This document shows, piece after piece, positions 8,590 through 16,952 of a stretch of 64,000 bases of DNA. The DNA is from Paludibacteraceae bacterium (GTDB taxonomy: Bacteria; Bacteroidota; Bacteroidia; Bacteroidales; Paludibacteraceae). Position 1 is the first letter of the stretch. Each line of letters begins with the position of its first letter. The DNA lies in assembly GCA_017625155.1 (NCBI GenBank), contig JAGALP010000004.1, positions 224,414 to 288,413 on the forward strand, read 5' to 3'. Under the pieces are notes generated by a model. It ran no database searches, was not told the DNA's origin, and was given only the letters and a program-made list of their open reading frames with translations. The translations under genes were made by a program, and so were the position numbers.

Positions 8590-9507
8590 CTAACAATCCA
8601 TTTGCATGATAAACTCATCTAGCATCTTTGTTAATTTTTCAGCACCATATTCATTCAGGTGGTCGGCATCAAAGAAATCATCTTCATTAAATTGCTTATG
8701 TTTCAACCAATCTAAAAATATTACGTGGTTATATTTCTGAACCAAACTATTACAAATTTCTTCCCTTTCGATAACTTGATCTTGATTCAATACATCATAA
8801 TAAGTATGAAAAGTTGGCGTTGTCAGTAGAATAACTTTAATATTTCTTTTTTGACAATCTCGGATCATCCATTCTAAATCTTGTAGATTCGTTTCTACGT
8901 TTTCTTTTTTCCCTTTTGAGTGACGAGCGCAAGCTGTTAAGCCTGTAGATTGCCAATCCTGTGCACGGTATTCTTTTTTATAGTTTAGACAAAATCCTAA
9001 AGTATCACATGTTCTATAATTAAGCTGCTGTAACAAAGCATCTTTTATGTGTAATAATTTACTTTTTGTCATAATTTCTAAATTATATATTGGATTGATT
9101 CCGTGATAATTACATCCCATATATACACAATATCCTTTTATACGCCATGACTCTTGAGATTTCTCGAGATTACTTCGCAATGAAAAGTAAGAAATCGGCA
9201 ATATTATACATTCTAGCGAGTCACAATTAGTTGCATATTTTTCGTATAAAAACTTATCATATTTTAGACTTTGAGAGACAAAAGCCATATTAAATGCTGC
9301 TTTCGAGAAGAATTTAGGCTGAATACCATAATAACCATGTGAAGAACCAAAAGAAAGAATCTTGATATTTTTTTGATTAGTTATCATGAATTGATGCTTA
9401 TATATATGATCATTAGGAACAGAACGCAAAATATATTCACATACTCCCAGCGCACAAGCCATTGGAAGAAAAATAAATAATATCACTTGAGAAAGAAAAT
9501 GTTTCAT
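8590..9507 (-). CDS. SGNH-hydrolase-like protein partnered with MBOAT (DltD/AlgJ-like role)
   Basis: A 305-residue protein with an N-terminal membrane anchor (FLSQVILFIFLPMACALGV) and a periplasmic SGNH-like domain. The nucleophile block is ILSFGSSHGYYG (GSSH in place of GDS), and the C-terminal FFDADHLNEYGAEK carries the catalytic Asp-x-x-His. In such pairs the MBOAT protein passes an acyl group across the membrane and the SGNH partner moves it to the final glycan. It follows the MBOAT gene with no gap beyond its stop. The start at 9507 is chosen because the anchor begins there and the upstream extension lies inside the MBOAT gene. The later second cassette has an unrelated-looking SGNH partner. 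Confidence 0.75.
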   Translation of the reverse strand: MKHFLSQVILFIFLPMACALGVCEYILRSVPNDHIYKHQFMITNQKNIKILSFGSSHGYYGIQPKFFSKAAFNMAFVSQSLKYDKFLYEKYATNCDSLECIILPISYFSLRSNLEKSQESWRIKGYCVYMGCNYHGINPIYNLEIMTKSKLLHIKDALLQQLNYRTCDTLGFCLNYKKEYRAQDWQSTGLTACARHSKGKKENVETNLQDLEWMIRDCQKRNIKVILLTTPTFHTYYDVLNQDQVIEREEICNSLVQKYNHVIFLDWLKHKQFNEDDFFDADHLNEYGAEKLTKMLDEFIMQMDC

Positions 9508-9508
9508 A

Positions 9509-11044
9509 TCAAAATTGAAAATATATAAATGATTGTTCTTGTCCAAAATTAGCAACAATGGCAAATATGAGGGAGTAATAAATGATTAGTCGTAACCATT
9601 TATATCTAATATTCAAAACAAATCCATGTTCTTTCGTGCGATTGATCCACTCTACAAGGATTAACACTAAAATACTAATCGCCAACGGAATGTAATATTG
9701 ACGATTTATTAAGTAAGGCACACCGAATAGACTACTATCACATATGCCACTCATCCATGCTGATAATGTTTTCAAGCCTGTAGCACGGAAAATTATCCAG
9801 CCCAATACTGCCAATGCAAAAGTCAAGAGCATTTGTCCTGCTTCTTTGAGGGAGGGTAGCCATTTCGTTTTGATTGTGCCATCGAGCAAGGTGATTGTAG
9901 CAACCGTATCGCGATAGCGGCGGTTCTTGTTCAGCAAGAGCAAAGGCACAAACAGCAGCGCATGATACGCACCCCACAATACAAACGTCCAGTTCGCTCC
10001 GTGCCAGAAGCCACTCAAGAGGAAGATTACAAAAGTGTTGCGAACGGCAATCCATTTGGTATATCTCGCCTCTAGTGCCTTATCGCCTTTTAGCCTTATT
10101 GCCTCAGGGATATTGGGTCTGCTACCGCCCAACGGAATATACACATAATCGCGGAACCAAGTAGTGAGTGAGATATGCCATCTGCGCCAGAACTCTGCTA
10201 TATCGCGAGAGAAGTAAGGCACATTGAAGTTACGCATCAGTTTAATGCCAAACAACTTTGCCGTACCGATTGCTATATCTGAATATCCCGAGAAGTCGCC
10301 ATAGATTTGGAAAGTAAACAACATCGCTGCCAACACCAATGTACTACCCGATTGGTTGCTGATGTCTGCAAAGACTATATCTACATAAGTGGCACAGTTG
10401 TCTGCTACTACAATCTTCTTGAATAATCCCCACAAGATTTGTTGCATACCGTCCACGGCGGTGGCATAGTCAAAGGTGCGTTTCTTTTGGAATTGAGGTA
10501 GCAGATTGGTTGCTCGCTCTATAGGGCCTGCTACCAACTGCGGGAAGAAACTGAGGAAGGCAGTAAAGGCCACTATATCGTGGGTAGGTTGTATCTGTTT
10601 GCGATAGACATCAATGGAGTATGAGAGGGCTTGGAAGGTATAGAAACTAATACCTACTGGCAGAATCAAATGGAGCAGCAAGAAGTCTGACTCAATACCG
10701 AACAATCGTGCAAACTGTGTGGCGAAGAAGTCGTAGTATTTATATATGCCTAAGATGCCGAGATTGATAATGATATTGGCTATCATTACAGCTTTCTTTC
10801 CTCGTTGTGTTGGGGCATATTCGATTCCGATGCCGCTAAGGAAAGAGAGGAGCGTGGTGATAGCAATTAGAATAAGGAATCGCCAGTCCCACCAGCCGTA
10901 GAAGATATAGCTTGCGACTACGACAAAGAGGTTTTGCCACAGCAATTGGCGTTTGCACTTGCGCATGGCGTAGTCAAACACGAACCAATAGAGCAGGAAG
11001 ACTATTGGGAGAAAGATTGCGAACTCGAAAGAGTTGAATAGCAT
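9509..11044 (-). CDS. MBOAT-family O-acyltransferase (AlgI/DltB-like), copy 1
   Basis: A 511-residue polytopic inner-membrane acyltransferase. Conserved features are NFNVPYFSRDIAEFWRRWH, the LTTWFRDYVYIPLGGSR block and the active-site histidine in LSGFWHGANWTFVLWG. The family takes acetyl or another acyl group from the cytoplasm for transfer to an envelope glycan. It is near-identical along most of its length to the copy at 44173-45720 but diverges after about residue 425. The segment after GGSR (PNIPEAIRLKGDKALEARYT) is extra against the usual family pattern and its DNA is built of AAGGC-type repeats. The start at 11044 matches the homologous start in copy 2. A terminator lies 42 nt upstream. 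Confidence 0.9.
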   Translation of the reverse strand: MLFNSFEFAIFLPIVFLLYWFVFDYAMRKCKRQLLWQNLFVVVASYIFYGWWDWRFLILIAITTLLSFLSGIGIEYAPTQRGKKAVMIANIIINLGILGIYKYYDFFATQFARLFGIESDFLLLHLILPVGISFYTFQALSYSIDVYRKQIQPTHDIVAFTAFLSFFPQLVAGPIERATNLLPQFQKKRTFDYATAVDGMQQILWGLFKKIVVADNCATYVDIVFADISNQSGSTLVLAAMLFTFQIYGDFSGYSDIAIGTAKLFGIKLMRNFNVPYFSRDIAEFWRRWHISLTTWFRDYVYIPLGGSRPNIPEAIRLKGDKALEARYTKWIAVRNTFVIFLLSGFWHGANWTFVLWGAYHALLFVPLLLLNKNRRYRDTVATITLLDGTIKTKWLPSLKEAGQMLLTFALAVLGWIIFRATGLKTLSAWMSGICDSSLFGVPYLINRQYYIPLAISILVLILVEWINRTKEHGFVLNIRYKWLRLIIYYSLIFAIVANFGQEQSFIYFQF

Positions 11045-11080
11045 GTTGTTTTTCTGCGGTTGGTTCCGAACCTGCCTATA

Positions 11081-11134
11081 AACCACAAAAAAAGCGTGGA
11101 ACCTCTTTTTGCTTATTCTTCTTCGCGAGGTTCC
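11081..11134 (-). terminator. Intrinsic terminator ending the structured RNA
   Basis: On the minus strand GGAACCTC (11127-11134) pairs with GAGGTTCC (11098-11105) across a 21-nt loop, followed by ACGC and a run of seven T (11087-11093). It sits 42 nt before the MBOAT start codon, so it could also work as an attenuator. Confidence 0.75.
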
Positions 11135-11358
11135 GGAAAGACCCTACATACAAGAATAAACAATGAATGCCCACGCCGATATGCTAATCGTTGTGAAGCA
11201 CAACGAAAAATACATACCAAGGGGCATTTATCGCTCTCTTGTTTCGGGTATGTGAAATTTTCCGGATTTCGCGAAGCCAAAACAAGCGCCAATAAACGCC
11301 TTTTATTTATGTCTGCTACCCTCCGCCGCTGATGTGCAGACATCCCCAGCGCAGGTTC
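11086..11358 (-). ncRNA. Probable structured non-coding or leader RNA upstream of MBOAT copy 1
   Basis: About 273 nt bounded by a promoter and an intrinsic terminator on the minus strand, with no convincing reading frame. In transcript order there are: a perfect 8-bp stem ATGTCTGC/GCAGACAT closing a G-rich loop; GGCGTTTAT pairing with ATAAATGCC; CTTGTTT pairing with AAACAAG nested inside; a perfect 7-bp hairpin CGTTGTG-CTT-CACAACG; and a final terminator stem. It could be a free sRNA or a leader that terminates before the MBOAT gene. Bacteroidales-specific RNAs with promoter and terminator (for example the Bacteroidales-1 motif) are a possible identity that I could not test. Confidence 0.6.
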
Positions 11359-11364
11359 ACGATG

Positions 11365-11396
11365 CAAAGGTAGTGAATTATTTTGAATTGAGCAAG
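11365..11396 (-). promoter_or_regulatory. Promoter of the structured RNA
   Basis: Minus-strand -7 box TACCTTTG at 11365-11372 and -33-like CTTG at 11393-11396, with exactly 20 nt between them, as at the other promoters in this window. Confidence 0.75.
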
Positions 11397-11836
11397 AAAA
11401 ATTGCCTTTTGAGGTGATTTTTTCTTTAAACAGATAAGTCAACGGTTTCAGGAAAGTAGTCAACTGTTTTAGGAAGGGAGACAACTGTTTTAGGACTCAA
11501 TCTTAAGAAAAGTGCTTTTTTAGTCATAAGGTCTTCTGTCGGGGTTCTATCGGAGTTCTCTCGGTCGTCGGTCGGTGGAATTAGGTAAGGTATAAGAGAA
11601 CTAAAAGAAACGTCAATCTTAATAAAACGCACATTTTGTGATTTGGCGTTCTTTGGTTCATCCTAGGTTCGTCTTTGGTTCGTCCTTGGTCTTTTACCCG
11701 AGATAGATAGGGAAGATTCAATAGAAAATAATCTTAAAAATCGTGCGATTTTGGTGAAAGGTACAAAGAAAAGAAAAACGCCATTTATGTATGAAACGCA
11801 AATGGCATGTAAGTTATGGAATGATTGTATTATGTA
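11397..11836. repeat. Intergenic repeats including three 21-nt tandem units
   Basis: No gene is supported here. At 11437-11499 there are three tandem 21-nt units of the form AGTCAACTGTTTTAGGAaag. Further on are GTCGG-rich repeats (11515-11575) and three copies of a GGTTCGTCTTT-like unit (11652-11695). Open frames across the region translate to simple periodic peptides and are not gene-like. Confidence 0.6.
11772..11806 (-). terminator. Intrinsic terminator after rlmB
   Basis: On the minus strand GCCATTT (11800-11806 complement) pairs with AAATGGC (11780-11786 complement), followed by GTTTTTCTTTTC. It would end the dsbD-rlmB transcript about 30 nt after the rlmB stop. Confidence 0.65.
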
Positions 11837-12685
11837 TTAGCCGCGTTGTCTGACTGCTTCGTACAGCATAACTCCTGCGGCGACGCTGACGTTGAGCGAC
11901 TCAATCACCCCCGACATAGGGATACGTACTTGGTGAGAGCAGATACGCAAATTGCCCTCATAAATACCCTTATCCTCGCTACCCATTACGATAGCCGTAG
12001 GCATGGTCATATCCACTTCGGTGTAGTTCGCCGTGGCATGCTCGGTTGCTGCCAAGACATTGAAGCCCGAATCGCGTAAGTACTGCAACGCGTTCTGTAG
12101 GTTATCCACTTTGCATACTGGCAGATGGTATAGCGCACCTGCTGATGTCTTCACTGCATCACCATTGATAGCTACACTGCCGTGTGTACCGATAATTAGT
12201 GCGTGCGCGCCAGCGCATGCGCATGTGCGAGCAATAGCACCGAAATTGCGCACATCCGTCACTCCGTCTAATACCATTAGCAGAGGCGTCTTACCATCTT
12301 CATAGAGAGTAGGGACTATTGATTCAAGATTGCAGAAATCTATCGGACTGAGGAACGCAATAGCACCTTGGTGATTCTTATCGGTATACTGGTTGAGTTT
12401 CTCCACAGGCACTTTCTGTACGGGCGTGGTAGTGCCCATGAGTTTCTTGAGCAGTTCCTTGCCGATAGTGGAAGTCATGTCACGGCGCAAAAGAATCTTA
12501 TCCAAGGTCTTGCCTGCATCAATCGCCTCAATGATAGCACGAATACCGAAGATCATCTCCTTCTCGGGCGGACGACGGGTGTCGTAGGAAGCCCCCCTCG
12601 CTCCCCCCTGAAGGGGGGAAGGTTTAGAAAAACTAGATTGTCTAGTTGGTCTAGTATAGCTAGAAGTTGTCTTTTTCTCGAACAT
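11837..12685 (-). CDS. rlmB: 23S rRNA (guanosine-2'-O-)-methyltransferase RlmB-like, SpoU/TrmH family
   Basis: A 282-residue SPOUT methyltransferase that uses S-adenosylmethionine for 2'-O-methylation of an RNA guanosine. The N-terminal substrate-binding domain starts at EMIFGIRAIIEAI; the knotted catalytic domain shows NFGAIARTCACAGAHALI, IVMGSEDKGI and IPMSGVIESLNVSVAAGV, the three SpoU motifs. The family member could be RlmB or a related TrmH; RlmB is most likely from the N-terminal domain. An additional low-complexity N-terminal region (about residues 19-42) is encoded by a palindromic G/C repeat at 12589-12623. It starts 3 nt after the dsbD stop on the same strand. Confidence 0.87.
   Translation of the reverse strand: MFEKKTTSSYTRPTRQSSFSKPSPLQGGARGASYDTRRPPEKEMIFGIRAIIEAIDAGKTLDKILLRRDMTSTIGKELLKKLMGTTTPVQKVPVEKLNQYTDKNHQGAIAFLSPIDFCNLESIVPTLYEDGKTPLLMVLDGVTDVRNFGAIARTCACAGAHALIIGTHGSVAINGDAVKTSAGALYHLPVCKVDNLQNALQYLRDSGFNVLAATEHATANYTEVDMTMPTAIVMGSEDKGIYEGNLRICSHQVRIPMSGVIESLNVSVAAGVMLYEAVRQRG
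12589..12623. repeat. Palindromic C-run/TGAA/G-run repeat inside rlmB
   Basis: CCCCCC-TGAA-GGGGGG forms a perfect hairpin within a longer repeat that reads CCCCCCTCGCTCCCCCC. It encodes the in-frame peptide SPLQGGARGAS in the N-terminal tail of RlmB. From memory, very similar palindromes are common in Bacteroidota genomes, mostly between genes. Confidence 0.7.
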
Positions 12686-12688
12686 AGC

Positions 12689-14467
12689 TTAGTATTTTAA
12701 CCAATTGAGGAACTTCTCAATATCTTCGTCGTAAGCATAACTCGTTTCTACAATGCGGTTGCCATCGGCATCAAGTTGCATGTAGTAGGGTTGTGCATTG
12801 GATTGATATTCTGTGCGTTGCACATAACTCCACTTGTCGCCTATGGTTTTCAATGTCACCGTTTTGCCGTTCTCCTCCACTGTGATTGGCTCTGGCAATT
12901 TAGTCTTGTCGTCCACGATGAGCGAGATAAGTACATACTTGTGCATATGCTCTGCCACTTCGGGTTTGCTGAGTACCGCTGCCTCCATTTTGCGGCAGTT
13001 CACGCAGCCAAAACCGTTGAAGTCCAAGAACACAGGCATATTGTTCTCCTTCGCATAAGCCATACCCTCATCGTAGTCGGTGAAAGTGATTTGACCACCG
13101 TTGTTGGTCATGGTGGCGTAGCCCTCGCCTATAACCTCTAACCTTTCGCCTACAATCTGACCGCCCGGTGTCATCACCCAGTCTTGTGTGGACATTGGTG
13201 GCGCGAAAGCAGAGATTGCACGGAGTGGTGCGCCCCACAAACCAGGTACCATGTACATTGCAAAGGAGAGTGAGATAATCGCCAAGAAGAGGCGTGTAAC
13301 ACTGGTCTTGCGATGGTCCTCATCATCGTGTGGGAACGAAATCCATCCTAACAAGTAGCAGCCCAAGAGCGAGAAGATGATAATCCAAAGCGATACAAAC
13401 ACTTCGCGGTCGAGGATATGCCAACCGTATGCCAAATCTGCCACACTGAGGAACTTCAATGCCAATGCTAACTCAAGGAAAGCGAGAGTTACTTTGAACG
13501 TATTCATCCAACCACCCGACTTAGGCAATTTCTTCAGTACCGATGGGAACATGGCAAACAGCGAGAATGGCAAAGCCAAAGCTATAGCAAAGCCAAGCAT
13601 ACCCATCGCAGGGGCGAGGATAGATTTGCCTGCTGCCTCCACGAGCAAGGTGCCAATGATAGGACCTGTGCAAGAGAACGATACAATCACCAAGGTGAAT
13701 GCCATCAGCAGAATGCTGAGGAAACCAGTCGTGTTGCTCGACTTACTATTGAGTGCTGTGGACCATGAACTTGGCAAGGTAATCTCAAATGCACCGAAGA
13801 ACGATGCCGCAAATAATACCAGGATCAGGAAGAAGATGATGTTCACCACTGCGTTGGTACTCAATGCGTTGAGTGCGGAAGCACCGAAGATGAGTGTTAC
13901 CAATAGACCTAATCCCACGTAGATAATCACGATGCTCAATCCGTAGAGAATCGCGTCGCGAACCACTTGTGCGTTGGTTGTTCCTTTGGCTGCGCCGCCG
14001 CGTTTGATGAAGAAGGACACCGTCATCGGAATAATAGGCCATACGCATGGGGTGAAGATAGCCAATAGACCACCTAGCAAGCCCATGACGAATATCCACC
14101 AGAGGGATTGACCGCCTTCGTCACCTTTCGCCTCATCGCCTGATTGCCTCATCGCCTCATCGCCATTTGCAATCCACTCCCATGTCTCAGGAGCCGTACA
14201 CATCTTGTCATCGCAGGCATTGTAGCGCACGCGAACGGTGTCGGCTTTGGCTACTATTTCTGTGAAAGTGCCTTCGTACTCGTCCATGTAGAATCCATCA
14301 CCCAGTTCGATGATGTTGAGGTGCCAACCTTTATCGATGGTGGCGGTTAGGTGAATGCTGTCGCCTTCTATGGCACCAGCCCATTTTACGGGTTGCACTA
14401 GTTGTGCTTGTGCGGTCAATGCTATCGCTATTACCGCAAATATAGTCATTATTTTTTTCATATTCAT
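12689..14467 (-). CDS. dsbD: Thiol:disulfide interchange protein DsbD-like
   Basis: A 592-residue inner-membrane reductant conduit moving electrons from cytosolic thioredoxin to periplasmic proteins. Order of parts: signal peptide (MTIFAVIAIALTAQAQ); N-terminal DsbD alpha-like domain with the pair CDDKMC; membrane domain beginning at residue ~125 with FTPCVWPIIPM and the second cysteine in VSFSCTGPIIGT; C-terminal thioredoxin domain with FNGFGCVNCRKM (Cys488/Cys491). Two linker inserts look like dispersed repeats: GDEAMRQSGDEAKGDEGG (14130-14164) and VGERLEVIGEG (13121-13155). Start may be Met1 or Met3. The gene lies 3 nt before rlmB. Confidence 0.9.
   Translation of the reverse strand: MNMKKIMTIFAVIAIALTAQAQLVQPVKWAGAIEGDSIHLTATIDKGWHLNIIELGDGFYMDEYEGTFTEIVAKADTVRVRYNACDDKMCTAPETWEWIANGDEAMRQSGDEAKGDEGGQSLWWIFVMGLLGGLLAIFTPCVWPIIPMTVSFFIKRGGAAKGTTNAQVVRDAILYGLSIVIIYVGLGLLVTLIFGASALNALSTNAVVNIIFFLILVLFAASFFGAFEITLPSSWSTALNSKSSNTTGFLSILLMAFTLVIVSFSCTGPIIGTLLVEAAGKSILAPAMGMLGFAIALALPFSLFAMFPSVLKKLPKSGGWMNTFKVTLAFLELALALKFLSVADLAYGWHILDREVFVSLWIIIFSLLGCYLLGWISFPHDDEDHRKTSVTRLFLAIISLSFAMYMVPGLWGAPLRAISAFAPPMSTQDWVMTPGGQIVGERLEVIGEGYATMTNNGGQITFTDYDEGMAYAKENNMPVFLDFNGFGCVNCRKMEAAVLSKPEVAEHMHKYVLISLIVDDKTKLPEPITVEENGKTVTLKTIGDKWSYVQRTEYQSNAQPYYMQLDADGNRIVETSYAYDEDIEKFLNWLKY
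13121..13155. repeat. In-frame repeat in dsbD (CCTCTAACCTTTCGCC type)
   Basis: CCTATAACCTCTAACCTTTC matches the intergenic tandem repeat at 7048-7090 (CCTTTAACCTCTCA). In dsbD it encodes GERLEVIGEG in the link between membrane and thioredoxin domains. Confidence 0.55.
14130..14164. repeat. In-frame repeat in dsbD (GCCTCATCGCC type)
   Basis: Tandem GCCTCATCGCC/GCCTGATTGCC units encode GDEAMRQSGDEAKGD at the border between the first periplasmic domain and the membrane domain. A related GCCTTATCGCC unit lies in frame in MBOAT copy 1 (about 10077-10110). Confidence 0.65.
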
Positions 14468-14497
14468 TTTTTGTGTCGCGAATCGGGAATCCTATGA

Positions 14498-16489
14498 TTA
14501 ATTGACTGCCACATCACTCGGCATTCTCCAATCGCCACGTGGCGACAAACTCACGCCTACCACTTTGGGTCCGTCAGGCAGGCAACTGCGCTTGAATTGT
14601 TGCGTGAAGAAGCGGCGCATAAACACGCTGAGCCAATGCTCAATCACCTCTTCGCTATATACGCCATCAAATGCCATGCTCGCCATAAACGCGATCTTCT
14701 CGCGAGTAAAACCATAGCGCAAGAAGTAGTATAGGAAGAAGTCGTGCAACTCATATGGTCCCACCTTATCTTCGGTTATCTGTGCGATGTTGCCCTCGTC
14801 ATCGGTAGGCAGCAACTCGGGCGATACGGGTGTGTCAATCACATCCATCAGTATCTCGCGCAATCGCTCGCCAAAGATGTTCTCTGCTGCATAGCGCACG
14901 AGGTAGCGTACCAATGTCTTGGGCACGCCTGCGTTCACACCGTACATCGACATCTGATCGCCGCAGTAAGTCGCCCAACCCAATGCCAACTCGCTCATAT
15001 CGCCTGTGCCGACCACTATTCCGTTGTACTTGTTGGCGAGGTCCATTAGCACGAGTGTACGGATACGCGCTTGTGCATTCTCGTAGGTGATATCGTGGTT
15101 GTTGAGGTCGTGTCCTATGTCGTTGAGGTGCTGTGTCGCCATATCGCGGATAGGTATCTCGTGTATGCTTATGCCCAGCTCTTCCATCATCGCTATGGCA
15201 TTGCTGTAGGTGCGGTCACTGGTGCCAAATCCAGGCATCGTCACGCCTATCACTTGGCTGCGGTTGTAGCCCAATCGGTCAGCAGCCAATACACTGACTA
15301 TCAGCGCGAGAGTGGAGTCTAGCCCACCTGATATGCCTATCACGAGCGATTCGGCATGGGTATGTTGCCAACGGCGCAGTAGTCCATGTACTTGCAGGTT
15401 GAGTACATCTTCGCAGTACTCATCGCTATCTTTCTTCTTTGGCAAGAATGGCGTCTGCGTAAAATGGCGATGCAATGGTCCCTCGCCATAGCCCATAGGG
15501 CGTCCATTATCCAATAGCGCAGCGTCCTGTAGGCGCGTCGCGCCGTCCTCTAAACCAAGCTCCAGCGGAGCCACCTGCACATGGCGGAACTGCCCATGCT
15601 TATCGTGGGTGAAGTTCGTATTGCGTTGGCGGTCAATGCGCAGACGCTCCACATCTATCTCCGAGATAATCATGCTACTCTCCATTTGGAAGCGTTCGCC
15701 AATCTCCAGCATCTCGCCATTCTCGGCAATGTATGTGCTACCCGAGAACACAATGTCTGTCGTTGATTCGCCTATGCCAGACGATGTATATACATATCCG
15801 CAGTGTACGCGTGCCGATTGTTGGGTGATCATGCGCTGACGGAAGGCATGCTTACCTGTCACGCAGTTGCTACTGGAGAGGTTGAAAATGATCTCTGCTC
15901 CCTGTATAGCTAGCTGAGTACTCGCAGGTAGAGGCGACCATAGGTCCTCGCATAACTCAATACCAAAACTATAATCTTTGGTGGTGAACAATAGGTCAAT
16001 ACCAAATGGCACATCATTGCCCCAGAGTTCGATAGTTGGTATGCGTGGACGGATGCTGTTGACGTTGTTTTCCAGCACATCGCGTCCGCTGGAGAACCAT
16101 CGTTTCTCGTAGAACTCTCCTGTGTTAGGTAGGTTGATTTTGGGTACTACGCCTACCACTTCGCCATCGGTCATCACGAAGGCGCAGTTGTATAGATTGT
16201 TGTCCACCTTGAGTGGTGCACCTACGAGCACAATGATAGGCAGGTCGCGTGTGAAAGTGCACACATCTTCCAATGCACTGAGTGCATCTTTCTGCAATTG
16301 CTGTGTGAAGAACAGGTCAGCGCAGGTGTATCCTGTGATGCTGAGCTCAGGGAAGCAAACCACTTGTACGCCTTCTTGTACGGCTTCGGTGATTTGTTTC
16401 TTGATTTCACTAGCGTTGTATTGGCAGTCTGCCACTCGCATGTGTGGCACTGCTGCTGCCACGCGCACGTATCCAAAACTTGTTGTCAT
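14498..16489 (-). CDS. nadE: Glutamine-dependent NAD+ synthetase
   Basis: A 663-residue two-domain enzyme for the last step of NAD synthesis: ATP-dependent amidation of nicotinic acid adenine dinucleotide with glutamine as nitrogen source. The N-terminal nitrilase-fold glutaminase has the catalytic Glu in CFPELSITGYTCADL and the nucleophilic Cys in FGIELCEDLWSPL. The C-terminal synthetase has the pyrophosphatase P-loop VIGISGGLDSTLALIV. The start at 16489 is used because a promoter lies at 16522-16555, between it and the upstream methionine at 16546. The length is that of the long two-domain bacterial form. Confidence 0.95.
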   Translation of the reverse strand: MTTSFGYVRVAAAVPHMRVADCQYNASEIKKQITEAVQEGVQVVCFPELSITGYTCADLFFTQQLQKDALSALEDVCTFTRDLPIIVLVGAPLKVDNNLYNCAFVMTDGEVVGVVPKINLPNTGEFYEKRWFSSGRDVLENNVNSIRPRIPTIELWGNDVPFGIDLLFTTKDYSFGIELCEDLWSPLPASTQLAIQGAEIIFNLSSSNCVTGKHAFRQRMITQQSARVHCGYVYTSSGIGESTTDIVFSGSTYIAENGEMLEIGERFQMESSMIISEIDVERLRIDRQRNTNFTHDKHGQFRHVQVAPLELGLEDGATRLQDAALLDNGRPMGYGEGPLHRHFTQTPFLPKKKDSDEYCEDVLNLQVHGLLRRWQHTHAESLVIGISGGLDSTLALIVSVLAADRLGYNRSQVIGVTMPGFGTSDRTYSNAIAMMEELGISIHEIPIRDMATQHLNDIGHDLNNHDITYENAQARIRTLVLMDLANKYNGIVVGTGDMSELALGWATYCGDQMSMYGVNAGVPKTLVRYLVRYAAENIFGERLREILMDVIDTPVSPELLPTDDEGNIAQITEDKVGPYELHDFFLYYFLRYGFTREKIAFMASMAFDGVYSEEVIEHWLSVFMRRFFTQQFKRSCLPDGPKVVGVSLSPRGDWRMPSDVAVN

Positions 16490-16521
16490 AATAGCTTGTT
16501 GCCTAATATTCCATTTTAGCG

Positions 16522-16555
16522 TGCAAAGGTACAAAAAAAAACGCAAATATGCAAA
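16522..16555 (-). promoter_or_regulatory. Promoter of nadE
   Basis: Minus-strand -7 box TACCTTTG (16524-16531) and -33 box TTTG (16552-16555), 20 nt apart. Confidence 0.75.
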
Positions 16556-16598
16556 TAATAATTAAAATTATTGTATTTCTCCCTTGCCCATTATTCAT

Positions 16599-16639
16599 TA
16601 GCCCGCAGGGTGTCCATCCTCCAATAGGCTGTGCTGTCC
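16599..16639. repeat. Intergenic copy of the CyuA-gene repeat
   Basis: Read on the minus strand this is GCCTATTGGAGGATGGACAC followed by CCTGCGGGCTA, close to the repeat found twice within the CyuA-family gene. It shows that the element also exists outside genes. Confidence 0.65.
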
Positions 16640-16718
16640 GCAACGTTCTTCTATATCCCCTTATAGTGAGGAGTATAAGAATGGACTAACATTTTTTTTG
16701 CAAATTCTACGTCATAAA

Positions 16719-16750
16719 TTTGCTCAACTAAAAAAAAAGTATTACCTTTG
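16719..16750 (+). promoter_or_regulatory. Promoter of the 1091-residue secreted protein gene
   Basis: -33 TTTG (16719-16722), 20 nt, -7 TACCTTTG (16743-16750). The start codon is at 17082, so the untranslated leader would be about 325 nt. Confidence 0.75.
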
Positions 16751-16952
16751 CACTCTCATTTGAAGAAAACGGTTAAGACACTCTTTTAATGATGCTAACA
16801 ACAGTCACATATATCGCCTATTCTTTTTACACTACAGGGTGTAAGGATTGTTGGGCGAAATAGGATAGGGAAATGATAGGTAAGGTAATCTATTATTTCC
16901 TTTTTTATTCGTAAAGCGACAGCGAAGCCACTTTCGCGAACATAGTGAAAAA

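Noticed and set aside
11315-11350. SRP RNA-like string (UCAG...GGAG...AGCAG spacing) in the structured RNA
   Set aside because: The spacing of UCAG and AGCAG matches SRP domain IV, but here the GCAG bases pair in a perfect 8-bp stem and the flanking SRP helix does not form.
11086-11358. tmRNA or RNase P RNA identity for the structured RNA
   Set aside because: There is no tRNA-like 3' end or tag peptide, and the RNase P core sequences are absent.
11113-11484. Minus-strand open frame of 123 codons across the structured RNA region
   Set aside because: It spans the promoter, the stems and the 21-nt repeats, gives periodic and low-quality peptide, and has no start signal. A structured RNA explains the region better.
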